Shown here piece after piece: positions 25,864-34,626 of a stretch of 64,000 bases of DNA; positions within the stretch are counted from its first letter, which is position 1; every line of letters starts with the position of its first letter. The stretch is taken from the NCBI RefSeq assembly GCF_018070325.1, contig NZ_JAGPXY010000014.1, forward strand, positions 47,304-111,303. The letters are read 5' to 3'. Made by a program: the position numbers and the translations under genes. The notes beneath the pieces are model-generated. The model saw only the letters and a program-made list of their open reading frames with translations. It searched no databases and was not told the DNA's origin. The DNA comes from Micromonospora sp. H61 (GTDB taxonomy: Bacteria > Actinomycetota > Actinomycetes > Mycobacteriales > Micromonosporaceae).

Positions 25864-27138
25864 TCAATGAGGGCGGGACAGGCCGGCGTAGACGTCAAGG
25901 TGTCGCTTGATGACGACGTCCGGGTGGAAAGTCTGCTCGTACCGCAGCCGGGCCGGTGCGGATAGCGCGGCGGCACCGGCCCGCGCGACCGGGAGCGCTG
26001 CGGCCAACGCGGCCGGGTCCGGCGGGACCACCCAGCCGGCGGTGCCGGTGACCAGGCCGGCCGGCACCCCGGACGGACCGGCCGGCGGCGGGGAGTGGCC
26101 GGCGACGGCCGAGGCGACGGCGGCCGGACCAGTGCCGGCGGGCTCGTGCGGGGCGTCGGCCCCCACCAGGTACGGAATGCCGCCCAGCGCCGTACCGAGC
26201 ACCGGTCGGCCGTTCGCCAACGCCTCGATGATCACGGTGGGCAGCACGTCGTGCCACATCGCGGCGGCGATAACCACAGCGCTCGCCTCGACTGCGGCCT
26301 GCACGCCGGCCCGGTCGAGCTGACCGAGGTAGACCACGTCGGGTCGCTCGGCGGCGGCTGCCTCCACGAGGTGGCGCAGCTCGCCGTCGCCGGCCACCCG
26401 CAGCGTGCCCAACGAACCCACCGGGTGCCGGCGCCAGGCGTCCAGCAGCAGGTCGACGCCCTTCTCCGGAGAGAGCCGCGCCATGTAGAGGAACCCGTCA
26501 CCCAGCGGTGCCGGCCGACCCGGGTCGGGTACGGAGTTCGGCTTCACCACGATGCGTTCGTCCGGAATGCCGTAGTCGCGGAGGTGATCGGCGATCGCCG
26601 AGGTGAGCGCGATGTACCGGTCGACCGAGCGCCAGGTGCCCCGGTGCACGGCCAGGGTGGTCGCCATCAGCGCGCTCTGCACCGCCGAGTCCCGGTAGCA
26701 GCGGTGCTTGATCGCTGGCACACCCAACGCCCGACCCTTGCAGTCCTGACAGATCACGCCGTCGCGGAAGTAGATCCCCGACGAGCAGACCTGCCGGTAG
26801 TTGTGCACCGTCTGCACCACCGGCACGCCGTGCCGGTGCGCGGTCCGCACCACCCAGGGCGAGATCAGAGGGTACGGGTTGTGCAGGTGCAGAACGTCCG
26901 GTCGGTGCTCGGTGAGCAGCCGGCTCAGGTCGTGTTGGGCGCGCGGCGCCCAGATCGGCGAGATCGGCAGCAGCGCCTTCGCCGCCTTCGACATCGACGG
27001 GATCTCGTCCGAACTGCGAATGAAGGGCAGCACCTCGACGCCAGCGGCGGTGAGCTGCGCGATCTCCGAGTCGACGATCGTGTTCTCACCGGAAGGCTGG
27101 GCTTCCCGGTACCGGTTGTGTGCCACCACGATTCTCAC
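25864..27138 (-). CDS. Family-4 (GT-B) glycosyltransferase
   Basis: The product has 424 residues. The N-terminal Rossmann half (RIVVAHNRY...GENTIVDSEIAQL, HLHNPYPLISPWVV) suits acceptor binding. The C-terminal half has FLYMARLSPEKGVDLLLDAW, LRVAGDGELR, VVYLGQLD and the retaining-GT signature TVIIEALANGRPVLGTALGGIPYLV (Glu in EALA). A cluster of cysteines (CSSGIYF, CQDCKG, HRCYRDS) in the middle is typical of one subgroup. It probably adds a sugar to a cell-surface glycan from an NDP-sugar. Neighbouring WbaP-type transferase and LCP genes in the window suggest capsule or cell-wall polysaccharide work, but no operon link exists. Confidence 0.85.
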   Translation of the reverse strand: MRIVVAHNRYREAQPSGENTIVDSEIAQLTAAGVEVLPFIRSSDEIPSMSKAAKALLPISPIWAPRAQHDLSRLLTEHRPDVLHLHNPYPLISPWVVRTAHRHGVPVVQTVHNYRQVCSSGIYFRDGVICQDCKGRALGVPAIKHRCYRDSAVQSALMATTLAVHRGTWRSVDRYIALTSAIADHLRDYGIPDERIVVKPNSVPDPGRPAPLGDGFLYMARLSPEKGVDLLLDAWRRHPVGSLGTLRVAGDGELRHLVEAAAAERPDVVYLGQLDRAGVQAAVEASAVVIAAAMWHDVLPTVIIEALANGRPVLGTALGGIPYLVGADAPHEPAGTGPAAVASAVAGHSPPPAGPSGVPAGLVTGTAGWVVPPDPAALAAALPVARAGAAALSAPARLRYEQTFHPDVVIKRHLDVYAGLSRPH

Positions 27139-27162
27139 GGGAAAGAAGGCTACCGTTGTGTC

Positions 27163-28023
27163 GTGCCCGAACTACCGGAGGTTGAGGCGCTCGCGGGTTA
27201 CCTGCGTCAGCGCGCGGTGGGGCGGCGCGTCGATCGGCTGGAGATCGCCGCGATCAGCGCCCTGAAGACGTACGAGCCGGCGCCGTCCGAGGTCGCCGGC
27301 CGGGCGGTGGTCGACGCCAGTCGGCACGGAAAGTTCCTCGACGTCCTCTTCGAGGGCGGCCTGCACCTGGTGGTGCATTTGGCGCGAGCGGGCTGGCTGC
27401 ACTACCGGGAGGCGTTCCCCGCCACCACCCCACTGCGTCCGGGCAAGGGCCCGATCGCGGTGCGGGTACGCCTGGATGACGGTTCCGGCTTCGACCTCAC
27501 CGAGGCCGGCACCCAGAAGAAGCTGGCCGCGTATCTGGTCACCGACCTCGCGACGGTCCCCGGGGTGGCCAAGCTGGGCCCGGACGCGCTCGCCGCGGAT
27601 CTGCCCCTCTTCGCCGAGCGGCTGCGGAGCAGGCGGGGGCAGGTCAAGGGGGTGCTGACCGACCAGTCGGTGCTGTCCGGGGTGGGCAACGCGTACTCCG
27701 ACGAGATCCTGCACGCCGCGAAGCTGTCTCCGTTCGCGATCACCGATCGGCTCACCGACGCCCAGATCGCCACCCTGCACGCCGCCACCCGACAGGTCCT
27801 CGGCGATGCGGTCGAGCGGTCCCTCGGTCAGCGGGCCGCGGAACTGAAGGGCGAGAAGCGCTCCGGCCTGAAGGTGCACGCGCGCACCGGGCTGCCCTGC
27901 CCGGTATGCGGGGACGCCGTGCGCGAGGTGTCGTTCGCCGACTCCAGCCTCCAGTACTGCCCCACCTGCCAGACCGGCGGCAAGCCGCTCGCTGACCGTC
28001 GGTTGTCCCGCCTCGTACGGTGA
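27163..28023 (+). CDS. Fpg/Nei-family DNA glycosylase/AP lyase
   Basis: The product has 286 residues from GTG 27163. The mature N-terminus PELPEVE holds the catalytic Pro and Glu of the family. SRHGKFL has the phosphate-contacting Lys. QSVLSGVGNAYSDEILHAAKLSP is the H2TH motif. A C-terminal zinc finger CPVC...CPTC closes the protein, followed by the LSRLVR tail. It excises oxidised bases and nicks the strand. The sequence is closer to the actinobacterial Fpg/Nei paralogues than to canonical MutM, so the exact lesion preference is open. It is divergent from the glycosyltransferase with a 24-bp gap. Confidence 0.9.
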   Translation: MPELPEVEALAGYLRQRAVGRRVDRLEIAAISALKTYEPAPSEVAGRAVVDASRHGKFLDVLFEGGLHLVVHLARAGWLHYREAFPATTPLRPGKGPIAVRVRLDDGSGFDLTEAGTQKKLAAYLVTDLATVPGVAKLGPDALAADLPLFAERLRSRRGQVKGVLTDQSVLSGVGNAYSDEILHAAKLSPFAITDRLTDAQIATLHAATRQVLGDAVERSLGQRAAELKGEKRSGLKVHARTGLPCPVCGDAVREVSFADSSLQYCPTCQTGGKPLADRRLSRLVR

Positions 28024-28275
28024 GTAATTGCACTTCAGGGCTACGGAGCGGAATCGCCCTCCCTGAGCGGAAGCTCCGGTCCGCCCTTCTCGCCACGCGC
28101 GCATCCATCGGTATAGTGGCCCGGTCCCCGGCTTCTGAAATGGTGCGGAGCCGGCCAGATCCTGCCAGCACCGTCGGTCGCCAATCTCCTTTGGGGCGAC
28201 GATCGGTCGGAGGCCGCGTGGGAGACTGGGACGGTGGGCGACCCGGGCCTTCACGCCGAGTGAGCGGCCCGTGTC

Positions 28276-29859
28276 ATGCGGGAGGACATGGGTGAGGTGA
28301 CGGCAAGCCTCCAGCGCCCGGTAACCAACGAAGGCCGGAGCAGACTCGTGCGGCACGTCGACAGCTTCGAGATCCAGCCGCCGACGCCGCCGTCCCACAA
28401 CGGCGTACCTCGGTCGGCTTGGACGAGGGCGCGACGCCGTGTCTCCCGCTGGCACCGCCCCTACATCGCGATCCTGCTGCTGCTCGACTTCGGCGCGGCG
28501 GCGTTCGCCAGTTGGATCGCGATCCAGCTGTTCGACCAGGCCGCCTCCGGGTTCTCCGGCACCCAGCAGGACCCGACGTGGTTCCACACCGTCTCCTACC
28601 TGCTGCTGCCGCTCGGCTGGGTGGTGATCCTCTGGAGCAACCGGGCCTACGACCGGCGCTACCTGGGGCTCGGCCCGGACGAGTTCAAGCGGGTGATTCG
28701 GGCGTCGGTAACGGTGGCCGCGAGCGTCTCCTTCCTCGCCTTCTCCACCGTCACCCAGCTCTCCCGGTTCACCGTGGGCACGGCGCTGGTCGGCGCGACG
28801 CTGTTGATCCTGTGGGGCCGTTTCGTCGCCCGGTGGGCGCTGCACTACATCCGGCGGCGGGCCGGCCAGGCCGCGCACCGGATGGTGCTGGTCGGCACCC
28901 TGCCCGAGTGCCTGGAGGTCTACGCGGCGGTCACCCGCAGCCCGGCCGCCGGGCTGATGCCCGTCGCCATCCACATCACCGACGGGTACGCGGCGGCCCG
29001 AGGCATGCCGACCCCGGTTCCGGTGTACGCCGGACGTGACGTCCTGGCCCTGGTCCGTGAGGTCGGTGGGGACACCATCGCCGTCTGCGGGTCGGCCAGC
29101 GCGGAGCCGGGCGAGTTGCGCCGGCTGGCCTGGCAGCTGGAGGGCTCCGGCGTCGACCTGGTGGTCGCCCCGCAGCTCACCGACATCGCCGGCCCTCGGG
29201 TGCACATCCGGCCGATCGAGGGTCTGCCGCTGCTGCACGTCGAGGAGCCGACCCTCTCCGGGCCGGCGCTGCTGGCCAAGAACCTGATGGACCGGGTCGC
29301 CGCCGGTCTCGGCCTGCTGCTGCTGATCCCACTCTTCCTTGCCATCGGCGTGGCGATCCGGATCTCCGACCCCGGGCCGGTCTTCTTCCGGCAGCCCCGG
29401 GTGGGGCACGAGGGGCGCACGTTCCGGGTGTGGAAGTTCCGGACCATGTACGTCAACGCCGAGGACCGGCTGGCCAGCCTGGTCGATCGGAACGAGACCG
29501 ACGGCATGCTGTTCAAGATGAAGGAGGACCCTCGGGTCTTCCCGGTCGGTCGTTTCCTGCGGGCCACGTCGCTGGACGAGCTGCCGCAGCTGATAAACGT
29601 GCTGTGGGGCGAGATGTCGCTGGTCGGGCCCCGCCCGCTGCCGGCCGACGACGGTGACTTCCTGGGTGACGTGCGGCGCCGACTGCTGGTCCGCCCCGGC
29701 ATGACCGGGCTGTGGCAGGTCTCCGGCCGCTCCGACCTGTCCTGGGACGAGTCGGTCCGACTGGACCTCTACTACGTCGACAACTGGTCGCTCGCGTACG
29801 ACCTGAGCATCCTGTGGCGCACCGTCGGGGTGGTGCTCGCCCGCAAGGGCGCGTACTAG
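28276..29859 (+). CDS. WbaP/CpsE-type exopolysaccharide initiating sugar-phosphate transferase
   Basis: The product has 527 residues. The N-terminal half has four TM helices (YIAILLLLDFGAAAFASWIAI first) and a CoA-binding-like domain (MVLVGTLPECLEVYAAV). After a further TM helix (VAAGLGLLLLIPLFLAIGVAI) comes the bacterial sugar-transferase domain with FFRQPRVGHEGRTF, KFRTMYVNAE, LDELPQLINVLWGEMSLVGPRPL and RPGMTGLWQVSGR. It transfers a hexose-1-phosphate to undecaprenyl phosphate, the first step of a surface polysaccharide. The start is ambiguous: ATG 28276 is listed, while ATG 28288 and GTG 28297 are also in frame. The 250-base leader contains TATAGT (28112) as a weak -10 candidate. Confidence 0.87.
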   Translation: MREDMGEVTASLQRPVTNEGRSRLVRHVDSFEIQPPTPPSHNGVPRSAWTRARRRVSRWHRPYIAILLLLDFGAAAFASWIAIQLFDQAASGFSGTQQDPTWFHTVSYLLLPLGWVVILWSNRAYDRRYLGLGPDEFKRVIRASVTVAASVSFLAFSTVTQLSRFTVGTALVGATLLILWGRFVARWALHYIRRRAGQAAHRMVLVGTLPECLEVYAAVTRSPAAGLMPVAIHITDGYAAARGMPTPVPVYAGRDVLALVREVGGDTIAVCGSASAEPGELRRLAWQLEGSGVDLVVAPQLTDIAGPRVHIRPIEGLPLLHVEEPTLSGPALLAKNLMDRVAAGLGLLLLIPLFLAIGVAIRISDPGPVFFRQPRVGHEGRTFRVWKFRTMYVNAEDRLASLVDRNETDGMLFKMKEDPRVFPVGRFLRATSLDELPQLINVLWGEMSLVGPRPLPADDGDFLGDVRRRLLVRPGMTGLWQVSGRSDLSWDESVRLDLYYVDNWSLAYDLSILWRTVGVVLARKGAY

Positions 29860-29898
29860 AGAGTTGGCGCGCCGGCTCCCAGGGGCGAGGATCGCTGC

Positions 29899-31125
29899 GT
29901 GGCTGCCAACCTCTCCGCCGTGGTCGGCGTCGTCTCACTCGTCACCGCGCTGACCGCAGCCCTGCTGGCGGTGCTGCGGCTGCGGGCCCGCCGTGGCATC
30001 GCGACCGCCACCCAGCGGGCCACCTACGAGGTGCTGCACACCGCCGGCCTGGCCGCCGAGCCGCTGCGAGCGGGGTTGAGCGAGGCGGGCGCGGCGAAGG
30101 CCGTACGGCATCTGCGGGCGCTGGTGGGCGCGGTCGGGCTGGCGCTCACCGACGCCGACCGGCTGCTGGCCCTCGACGGGCGCGGCACGCACCACGGAGA
30201 GCAACTGCTCGTGGCGGCCCAGCGGACGGTGGACAGCGGCCGCTCGACGGTGCTTGGTGAGCAGGAACTGCACTGCGACCGGGTCGACTGCCCGGTCCGC
30301 GGGGCGGTGGTCGCGCCGTTGCTGGGGGCGGACGGCCGGGTGGTGGGCGCGCTGGTGGCGGTCGCCGACAGCCCGCCGCCTCCGGGGTTGGTGCAGGCCA
30401 CCCTCGAGACGGCGCACTGGGCCGGCAACCAGCTCGCCCTGGCCGAGCTGGACTCGTCGCGGGAGCGGCTGGCCCGCGCCGAGATCCGTGCGTTGCGGGC
30501 GCAGATCAGCCCGCACTTCATCTACAACGCGCTGACCGCGATCGGCTCGTTCGTACGCACCGACCCGGAGCGGGCCCGGGAGCTGATCCTGGAGTTCGCG
30601 GAGTTCACCAGGTACTCGTTCCGGGCGCACGGGGAGTTCACCACGCTGGCCGAGGAGCTGCGGTCGATCGACCGCTACCTGACCATCGAGCGGGCCCGGT
30701 TCGGCGACCGGCTGCAGGTGCGGTTGCAGATCGCCCCGGAGGTGCTGCCGGTGACGCTGCCGTTCCTCTGCCTCCAGCCGTTGGTGGAGAACGCGGTTCG
30801 CCACGGGTTGTCCCGCAAGCCGGGCACGGGCATGGTGAGCATCGAGGCCCGGGACGCGGGGGCCGAATGCCACATCACGGTGGAGGACGACGGAGTGGGA
30901 ATGGATCCGACCACGCTGACCGCCGGCATCGCCGAGCTGGCCCGCGGCACCGGCGACCCGGGCGACGACACGGGCCAGCACGTCGGCCTCTCCAACGTCG
31001 ACGAGCGGTTGCGCTCGGTCTTCGGGGACCGGTTCGGCCTGGTCGTGGAGACCGGGTTGGGCTCGGGCACGAAGGTGAGCATGCGGGTGCCGAAGTTCCA
31101 CCCCGGCGTGCGGGCAGGGTCGTGA
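29899..31125 (+). CDS. LytS-type sensor histidine kinase
   Basis: The product has 408 residues from GTG 29899. A single N-terminal hydrophobic helix (VVGVVSLVTALTAALLAVLRL) precedes a GAF-like domain (about 60-180, with CDRVDCPVRGAVVAPLL). The His_kinase domain has the phospho-acceptor in QISPHFIYNAL. The HATPase domain has ENAVRHG, VEDDGVGM and GLSNVDERL boxes. It lacks the multi-TM sensor of true LytS, so it likely senses through the GAF domain. Its stop overlaps the regulator's GTG (GTGA). Confidence 0.88.
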   Translation: MAANLSAVVGVVSLVTALTAALLAVLRLRARRGIATATQRATYEVLHTAGLAAEPLRAGLSEAGAAKAVRHLRALVGAVGLALTDADRLLALDGRGTHHGEQLLVAAQRTVDSGRSTVLGEQELHCDRVDCPVRGAVVAPLLGADGRVVGALVAVADSPPPPGLVQATLETAHWAGNQLALAELDSSRERLARAEIRALRAQISPHFIYNALTAIGSFVRTDPERARELILEFAEFTRYSFRAHGEFTTLAEELRSIDRYLTIERARFGDRLQVRLQIAPEVLPVTLPFLCLQPLVENAVRHGLSRKPGTGMVSIEARDAGAECHITVEDDGVGMDPTTLTAGIAELARGTGDPGDDTGQHVGLSNVDERLRSVFGDRFGLVVETGLGSGTKVSMRVPKFHPGVRAGS

Positions 31126-31910
31126 GCGAGCGGACCGGAACGGGTGGGGTGAACGCGTCCGGTTTCCTGCGCGTCCTCGCGGTGGACGACGAGCCGCCCG
31201 CGCTCGACGAACTGGCGTACCACCTGCGGGCCGACCCCCGGGTGGCCCGGCTGCACACGGCGGGCGATGCCACCGAGGCCCTGCGGCTGCTGCGCGACGG
31301 CGACGTGGACGTGGTCTTCCTGGACATCCGGATGCCCGGCCTGGACGGCATGGAGCTGGCCCGGGTGCTGCGCCGCTTCGCCCGGCCACCGGCGATCGTG
31401 TTCGTCACCGCGTACGACGACGGCGCGGTGGACGCCTTCGATCTGGGCGCCACCGACTACGTGCGGAAACCGGTGCGCGCCGATCGGCTGGCCGAGTCGC
31501 TGCGCCGGGTGATCGGCTCGCGGGTGGTGCCGTCGCACCCGGCGGCGCTGGCCCGCGCGGAGGAGGACCCGACCATCCCCATCGAGTTGGCCGGCACCAC
31601 CCGGATGCTGCCCCGATCGGCGGTGCGCTGGGTGGAGGCGCAGGGCGACTACGCCCGGTTGCACACCGCGGAGGGGTCGCACCTGGTGCGGGTCTCGCTG
31701 GCCACGCTGGCGGAGCGCTGGGCCGATGCCGGTTTCGTCAGGGTGCACAGGTCGTACCTGGTGCAGTTGAAGCTGATCGCGGAGTTGCGGCTGGTCAACT
31801 CCGGCTACGTGGTGGTGATCGACTCGACCGAGCTGCCGGTGAGCCGGCGGCACACCCGGGAGCTGAAGGACAAGCTGGTCAGGGCCGCGAAGCAGGATTG
31901 GAGTCGCTGA
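31122..31910 (+). CDS. LytTR-family response regulator
   Basis: The product has 262 residues. The receiver domain has VDDEPPAL, phospho-Asp in VVFLDIRMPG, VTAYDD and the conserved Lys in YVRKPV. The C-terminal LytTR DNA-binding domain shows VRWVEAQGDYARLHT, FVRVHRSYLVQL and LPVSRRHTRELKDKL. It is coupled to the kinase by GTGA. LytTR regulators bind paired 9-bp direct repeats, and no obvious target pair was seen in this window. Confidence 0.9.
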   Translation: MSERTGTGGVNASGFLRVLAVDDEPPALDELAYHLRADPRVARLHTAGDATEALRLLRDGDVDVVFLDIRMPGLDGMELARVLRRFARPPAIVFVTAYDDGAVDAFDLGATDYVRKPVRADRLAESLRRVIGSRVVPSHPAALARAEEDPTIPIELAGTTRMLPRSAVRWVEAQGDYARLHTAEGSHLVRVSLATLAERWADAGFVRVHRSYLVQLKLIAELRLVNSGYVVVIDSTELPVSRRHTRELKDKLVRAAKQDWSR

Positions 31911-31933
31911 GCCGGGAATGGAAGCAGCCCTAC

Positions 31934-31946
31934 CGTACGTTGTACG
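31934..31946. promoter_or_regulatory. Candidate operator CGTAC-GTT-GTACG
   Basis: A perfect 13-bp palindrome lies 31-43 bases before the GTG start at 31977, with another CGTACG at 31953-31958. The form resembles TetR-type operators. TACGCT within it could also serve as a -10. Confidence 0.4.
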
Positions 31947-31976
31947 CTAGTCCGTACGACTTCCGGGAGGCCTGCC

Positions 31977-32639
31977 GTGACCGAGACCCCGTTCGACGCC
32001 GAATCCGAGTTCGACAGCCAACTCGACCGACTGGTGCAGCTCGGCTACCCCGCCCTCGCCGGGCTGACCGAGAGCGCCTTCCGCGACCTGGTCGCGCCAC
32101 TGCGGGCCACTGCGGTCGAGGGCACCGCCGGGCTACCCGCCCCCACCGACGCCCGGGTGCCGTTCCTGCTGGTCACCACCCGGGACCTGATCGGTGTGCC
32201 GGAACGGGTGGAGCTGACCACCCTGGCCGGCAAGAGCAAGCCCGGGGTCATCGACCGGAACTACGCCGACGACGACCTGCCCCGCTTCGATCCGATCAAG
32301 GAGCTGGAGGTGCCCGCCGGTCCGGCGTACCTGCTCTTCGACGTCGACCGGGGCGAGGAGTTCCGCAATCTGGCCCCGGCCACTGCCATGGAGGGGATCA
32401 CCGCTCAGGGCCGGTTGCCGCTGAGCATCGACGAGGGGCTCGCCTTCATCACGCTGCACCCGACCGCGCTGGCCAGCAACCGGTGCTTCTCGCTGGTCGG
32501 CTCCCGGTGCGGCGACAAGCGGGTGCCGGCGCTGTGGATCAGCCAGGGCGCACCCAAGCTGGGCTGGTGCTGGTACGGCAACCCGCACACCTGGCTCGGC
32601 TCCGCCTCGGCCCGGCCGGAGCGCGTCGGCCTGGAGTGA
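31977..32639 (+). CDS. DUF5701-like hypothetical protein
   Basis: The product has 220 residues, cytoplasmic and acidic, without TM segments. Recognisable stretches are DRLVQLGYPALAGL at the N-terminus, VPFLLVTTRDLI in the centre and the aromatic C-terminal block GAPKLGWCWYGNPHTWLG, which matches my memory of DUF5701 proteins from actinomycetes. No function is known. The GTG start has GGGAGG seven bases ahead. A probable operator palindrome upstream and a strong hairpin downstream suggest a monocistronic regulated gene. Confidence 0.7.
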   Translation: MTETPFDAESEFDSQLDRLVQLGYPALAGLTESAFRDLVAPLRATAVEGTAGLPAPTDARVPFLLVTTRDLIGVPERVELTTLAGKSKPGVIDRNYADDDLPRFDPIKELEVPAGPAYLLFDVDRGEEFRNLAPATAMEGITAQGRLPLSIDEGLAFITLHPTALASNRCFSLVGSRCGDKRVPALWISQGAPKLGWCWYGNPHTWLGSASARPERVGLE

Positions 32640-32669
32640 CCGCAGGCCATCGATGATCGACTCGGGTTC

Positions 32670-32714
32670 CGGAGAGTCGGGCCATCCCACCGGCCCGGAT
32701 GGCCCGACTCTCCG
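32670..32714. terminator. 18-bp perfect inverted repeat, probable terminator
   Basis: Arms 32670-32687 and 32697-32714 are fully complementary around a 9-base loop, starting 31 bases after the DUF5701-like stop. There is no T-run, as is usual for actinomycete hairpins. The arm contains GAGTCGGGCCATCC, the kind of sequence that could also belong to a dispersed palindromic repeat. Confidence 0.6.
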
Positions 32715-32727
32715 CAAGCTCGGTCGG

Positions 32728-32821
32728 TTGTCCACAACGAGCCTCCGGAGTTCCCACACGCCAGCCGGCATGATCCCCGAGTTATCCACAGCCGTGACCG
32801 GTTCTCCACAGGTTATTCACA
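32728..32821 (+). promoter_or_regulatory. Cluster of DnaA-box-like 9-mers
   Basis: Four same-strand 9-mers lie in one intergenic gap: TTGTCCACA (32728), TTATCCACA (32782), TTCTCCACA (32802) and TTATTCACA (32813). The first, second and fourth fit the TTRTNCACA consensus and the third has one mismatch. The second, third and fourth start within 31 bases of each other. They lie 46-139 bases upstream of the response-regulator start. No dnaA, dnaN, rpmH or AT-rich unwinding element is present, so this is more likely a DnaA-titrating or regulatory locus than oriC. Confidence 0.6.
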
Positions 32822-32866
32822 ACGCAAACCACTGATCTCCACGGCCGCTCCCTACAGTCAGGACCC

Positions 32867-33547
32867 ATGAGCGCACGCCGGGTACTGGTGGTCGAGGACG
32901 AACGGACCATCGCCGAGTCCATCGCCGCCCGACTACGGGCCGAGGGTTTCACTGTGGAGATCGCGGCGGACGGGCCCAGCGCTGTCGCCCAGTTCCACGC
33001 CGGACAGCCGGATCTCGTCGTCCTCGACGTGATGCTGCCGGGCTTCGACGGTCTGGAGGTGTGCCGCCGGATCCAGGCCGACCGGCCGGTGCCGGTGCTG
33101 ATGCTCACCGCCCGGGACGACGAGACCGACCTGCTCGTGGGGCTGGCGGTCGGCGCGGACGACTACCTCACCAAGCCGTTCTCGATGCGGGAACTCACCG
33201 CCCGGGTGCACGTCCTGCTGCGTCGCATGGAGCGGGCCGCCGCCACTCCCGCGCGGCCCGCCATCCGCCTCGGCGACATCGAGATCAACGAGGCCGAGCG
33301 ACGGGTCCGCCGGGCCGGCGCGGACGTGCACCTCACCCCGACCGAGTTCGACCTGCTGGTCCACCTCGCGGGGCGGCCCCGCACGGTGCTCCCCCGGGAA
33401 CGGCTGCTCGCCGAGGTCTGGGGATGGGGCGACGGGAGCGGCACCCGCACCGTGGACAGCCACATCAAGGCTCTGCGCCGCAAGCTGGGTGCCGACCTCA
33501 TCCGCACTGTGCACGGCGTCGGCTACGCCCTGGAGCTGCCGTCATGA
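32867..33547 (+). CDS. OmpR/PhoB-family response regulator
   Basis: The product has 226 residues. The receiver domain has VVEDERTIAE, phospho-Asp in LVVLDVMLPG, LTARDDE and YLTKPFSM. The winged-helix effector domain has LTPTEFDLLVHLAGRP, RTVLPRERLLAEVWG and RTVDSHIKALRRKLG. It is first in a three-gene ATGA-coupled operon with a sensor kinase and a large membrane protein. DnaA-box-like sites lie in its promoter region. Confidence 0.9.
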   Translation: MSARRVLVVEDERTIAESIAARLRAEGFTVEIAADGPSAVAQFHAGQPDLVVLDVMLPGFDGLEVCRRIQADRPVPVLMLTARDDETDLLVGLAVGADDYLTKPFSMRELTARVHVLLRRMERAAATPARPAIRLGDIEINEAERRVRRAGADVHLTPTEFDLLVHLAGRPRTVLPRERLLAEVWGWGDGSGTRTVDSHIKALRRKLGADLIRTVHGVGYALELPS

Positions 33548-34626
33548 CGGCGACAGTGCTCACCCGGCTGGACCGGGTGCTGGAGCTGCTGCCCCGACCG
33601 CTGGACCCGGTGCGCTCGATCAAGCTGAAGCTGGGTGTGCTGCTGGTCGCCTCCGGGGCGGCCGGGCTGGCCTACTTCTCGTACGGCATCGGCTGGCCGC
33701 CGCCGATCACCTCGGCCACCGCGATCGCCGTCGCCCTGCTCACCTCGCAGGTGCTCGCCCACGGCATGACCTCGCCGTTGCGGGACATGACGGCGGCCGC
33801 CGGGGCGATGGCGCGCGGCGACTACACCCGTCGGGTACGCGCCACCTCCCGCGACGAGGTCGGCGAGCTGGCCCAGGCGTTCAACAAGATGGCCGAGGAC
33901 CTGCACGCCGCCGACCAGCGCCGACGCGAGTTGATCGCCAACGTCTCGCACGAGCTGCGTACGCCGATCACCGCGCTGCAGGGCGTGCTGGAGAACATGG
34001 TGGACGGGGTCGCCGATCCCGAACCCGCGGCGCTGCGTTCGGCGTTGGCCCAGACCGAACGGCTCGGGCACCTCGTCGCCGACCTGCTCGACCTGTCCCG
34101 ACTCGACGCCGGGGTGGTGCCGTTGCGGCGCGTACGCATCGACGTTGGAGACTTCCTCGACGAGGCGGTGGAGCACGCCACGGCCAGCGCGTCCGGCGCC
34201 GGTCTGGACGTGCGCTTCCAGCTCCGTGACCTGCCGGCACCGCTGACGGTCCACGCGGACCCGTGGCGCCTGCACCAGGTCTTCGCGAACCTCCTCGACA
34301 ACGCGGCCCGACACAGCCCACCCGGCGGCACGGTACGGGTGTGCGCAGAGGAACACGGCGACCAGCTCCGCTTCGAGGTGAGCGACGAGGGCCCGGGCAT
34401 ACCGCCGGACGAGCGTTCCCGGGTGTTCGAGCGATTCACCCGCGGCGACCGGTCGGTCGGCGGGGGGACCGGGCTCGGCCTGGCCATCGCCCGGTGGGTC
34501 GTCGAACTGCACGGCGGTCGGATCGGTGTCCTCGATCCCGCCGGACCAGACCGGGGTGACCGGCCCGGCTGCCGCATTCAGGTCACCATCCCGTGCGACG
34601 GGCCATACCGAGAAGAGGCCGCATGA
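33544..34626 (+). CDS. Sensor histidine kinase (BaeS-like)
   Basis: The product has 360 residues from ATG 33544, which overlaps the regulator's stop (ATGA). Two closely spaced TM helices (LGVLLVASGAAGLAYFSYG and ITSATAIAVALLTSQVLA) leave almost no extracytoplasmic loop, so it may sense within the membrane or through a partner. HAMP, HisKA (NVSHELRTPITALQG) and HATPase (NLLDNAARH, SDEGPGI, GGGTGLGLAIA) follow. The polytopic protein encoded next, also ATGA-coupled, is a candidate input partner. Confidence 0.9.
   Translation: MTATVLTRLDRVLELLPRPLDPVRSIKLKLGVLLVASGAAGLAYFSYGIGWPPPITSATAIAVALLTSQVLAHGMTSPLRDMTAAAGAMARGDYTRRVRATSRDEVGELAQAFNKMAEDLHAADQRRRELIANVSHELRTPITALQGVLENMVDGVADPEPAALRSALAQTERLGHLVADLLDLSRLDAGVVPLRRVRIDVGDFLDEAVEHATASASGAGLDVRFQLRDLPAPLTVHADPWRLHQVFANLLDNAARHSPPGGTVRVCAEEHGDQLRFEVSDEGPGIPPDERSRVFERFTRGDRSVGGGTGLGLAIARWVVELHGGRIGVLDPAGPDRGDRPGCRIQVTIPCDGPYREEAA

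Noticed and set aside
27172..29409. 745-residue minus-strand frame over the glycosylase and sugar transferase genes
   Set aside because: It spans two well-supported genes and the gap between them, with His/Arg/Gln-rich low-complexity translation, so it is a GC shadow.
32640..32866. oriC
   Set aside because: DnaA-box-like words are present, but there is no dnaA, dnaN, rpmH or rnpA nearby and no AT-rich unwinding region.
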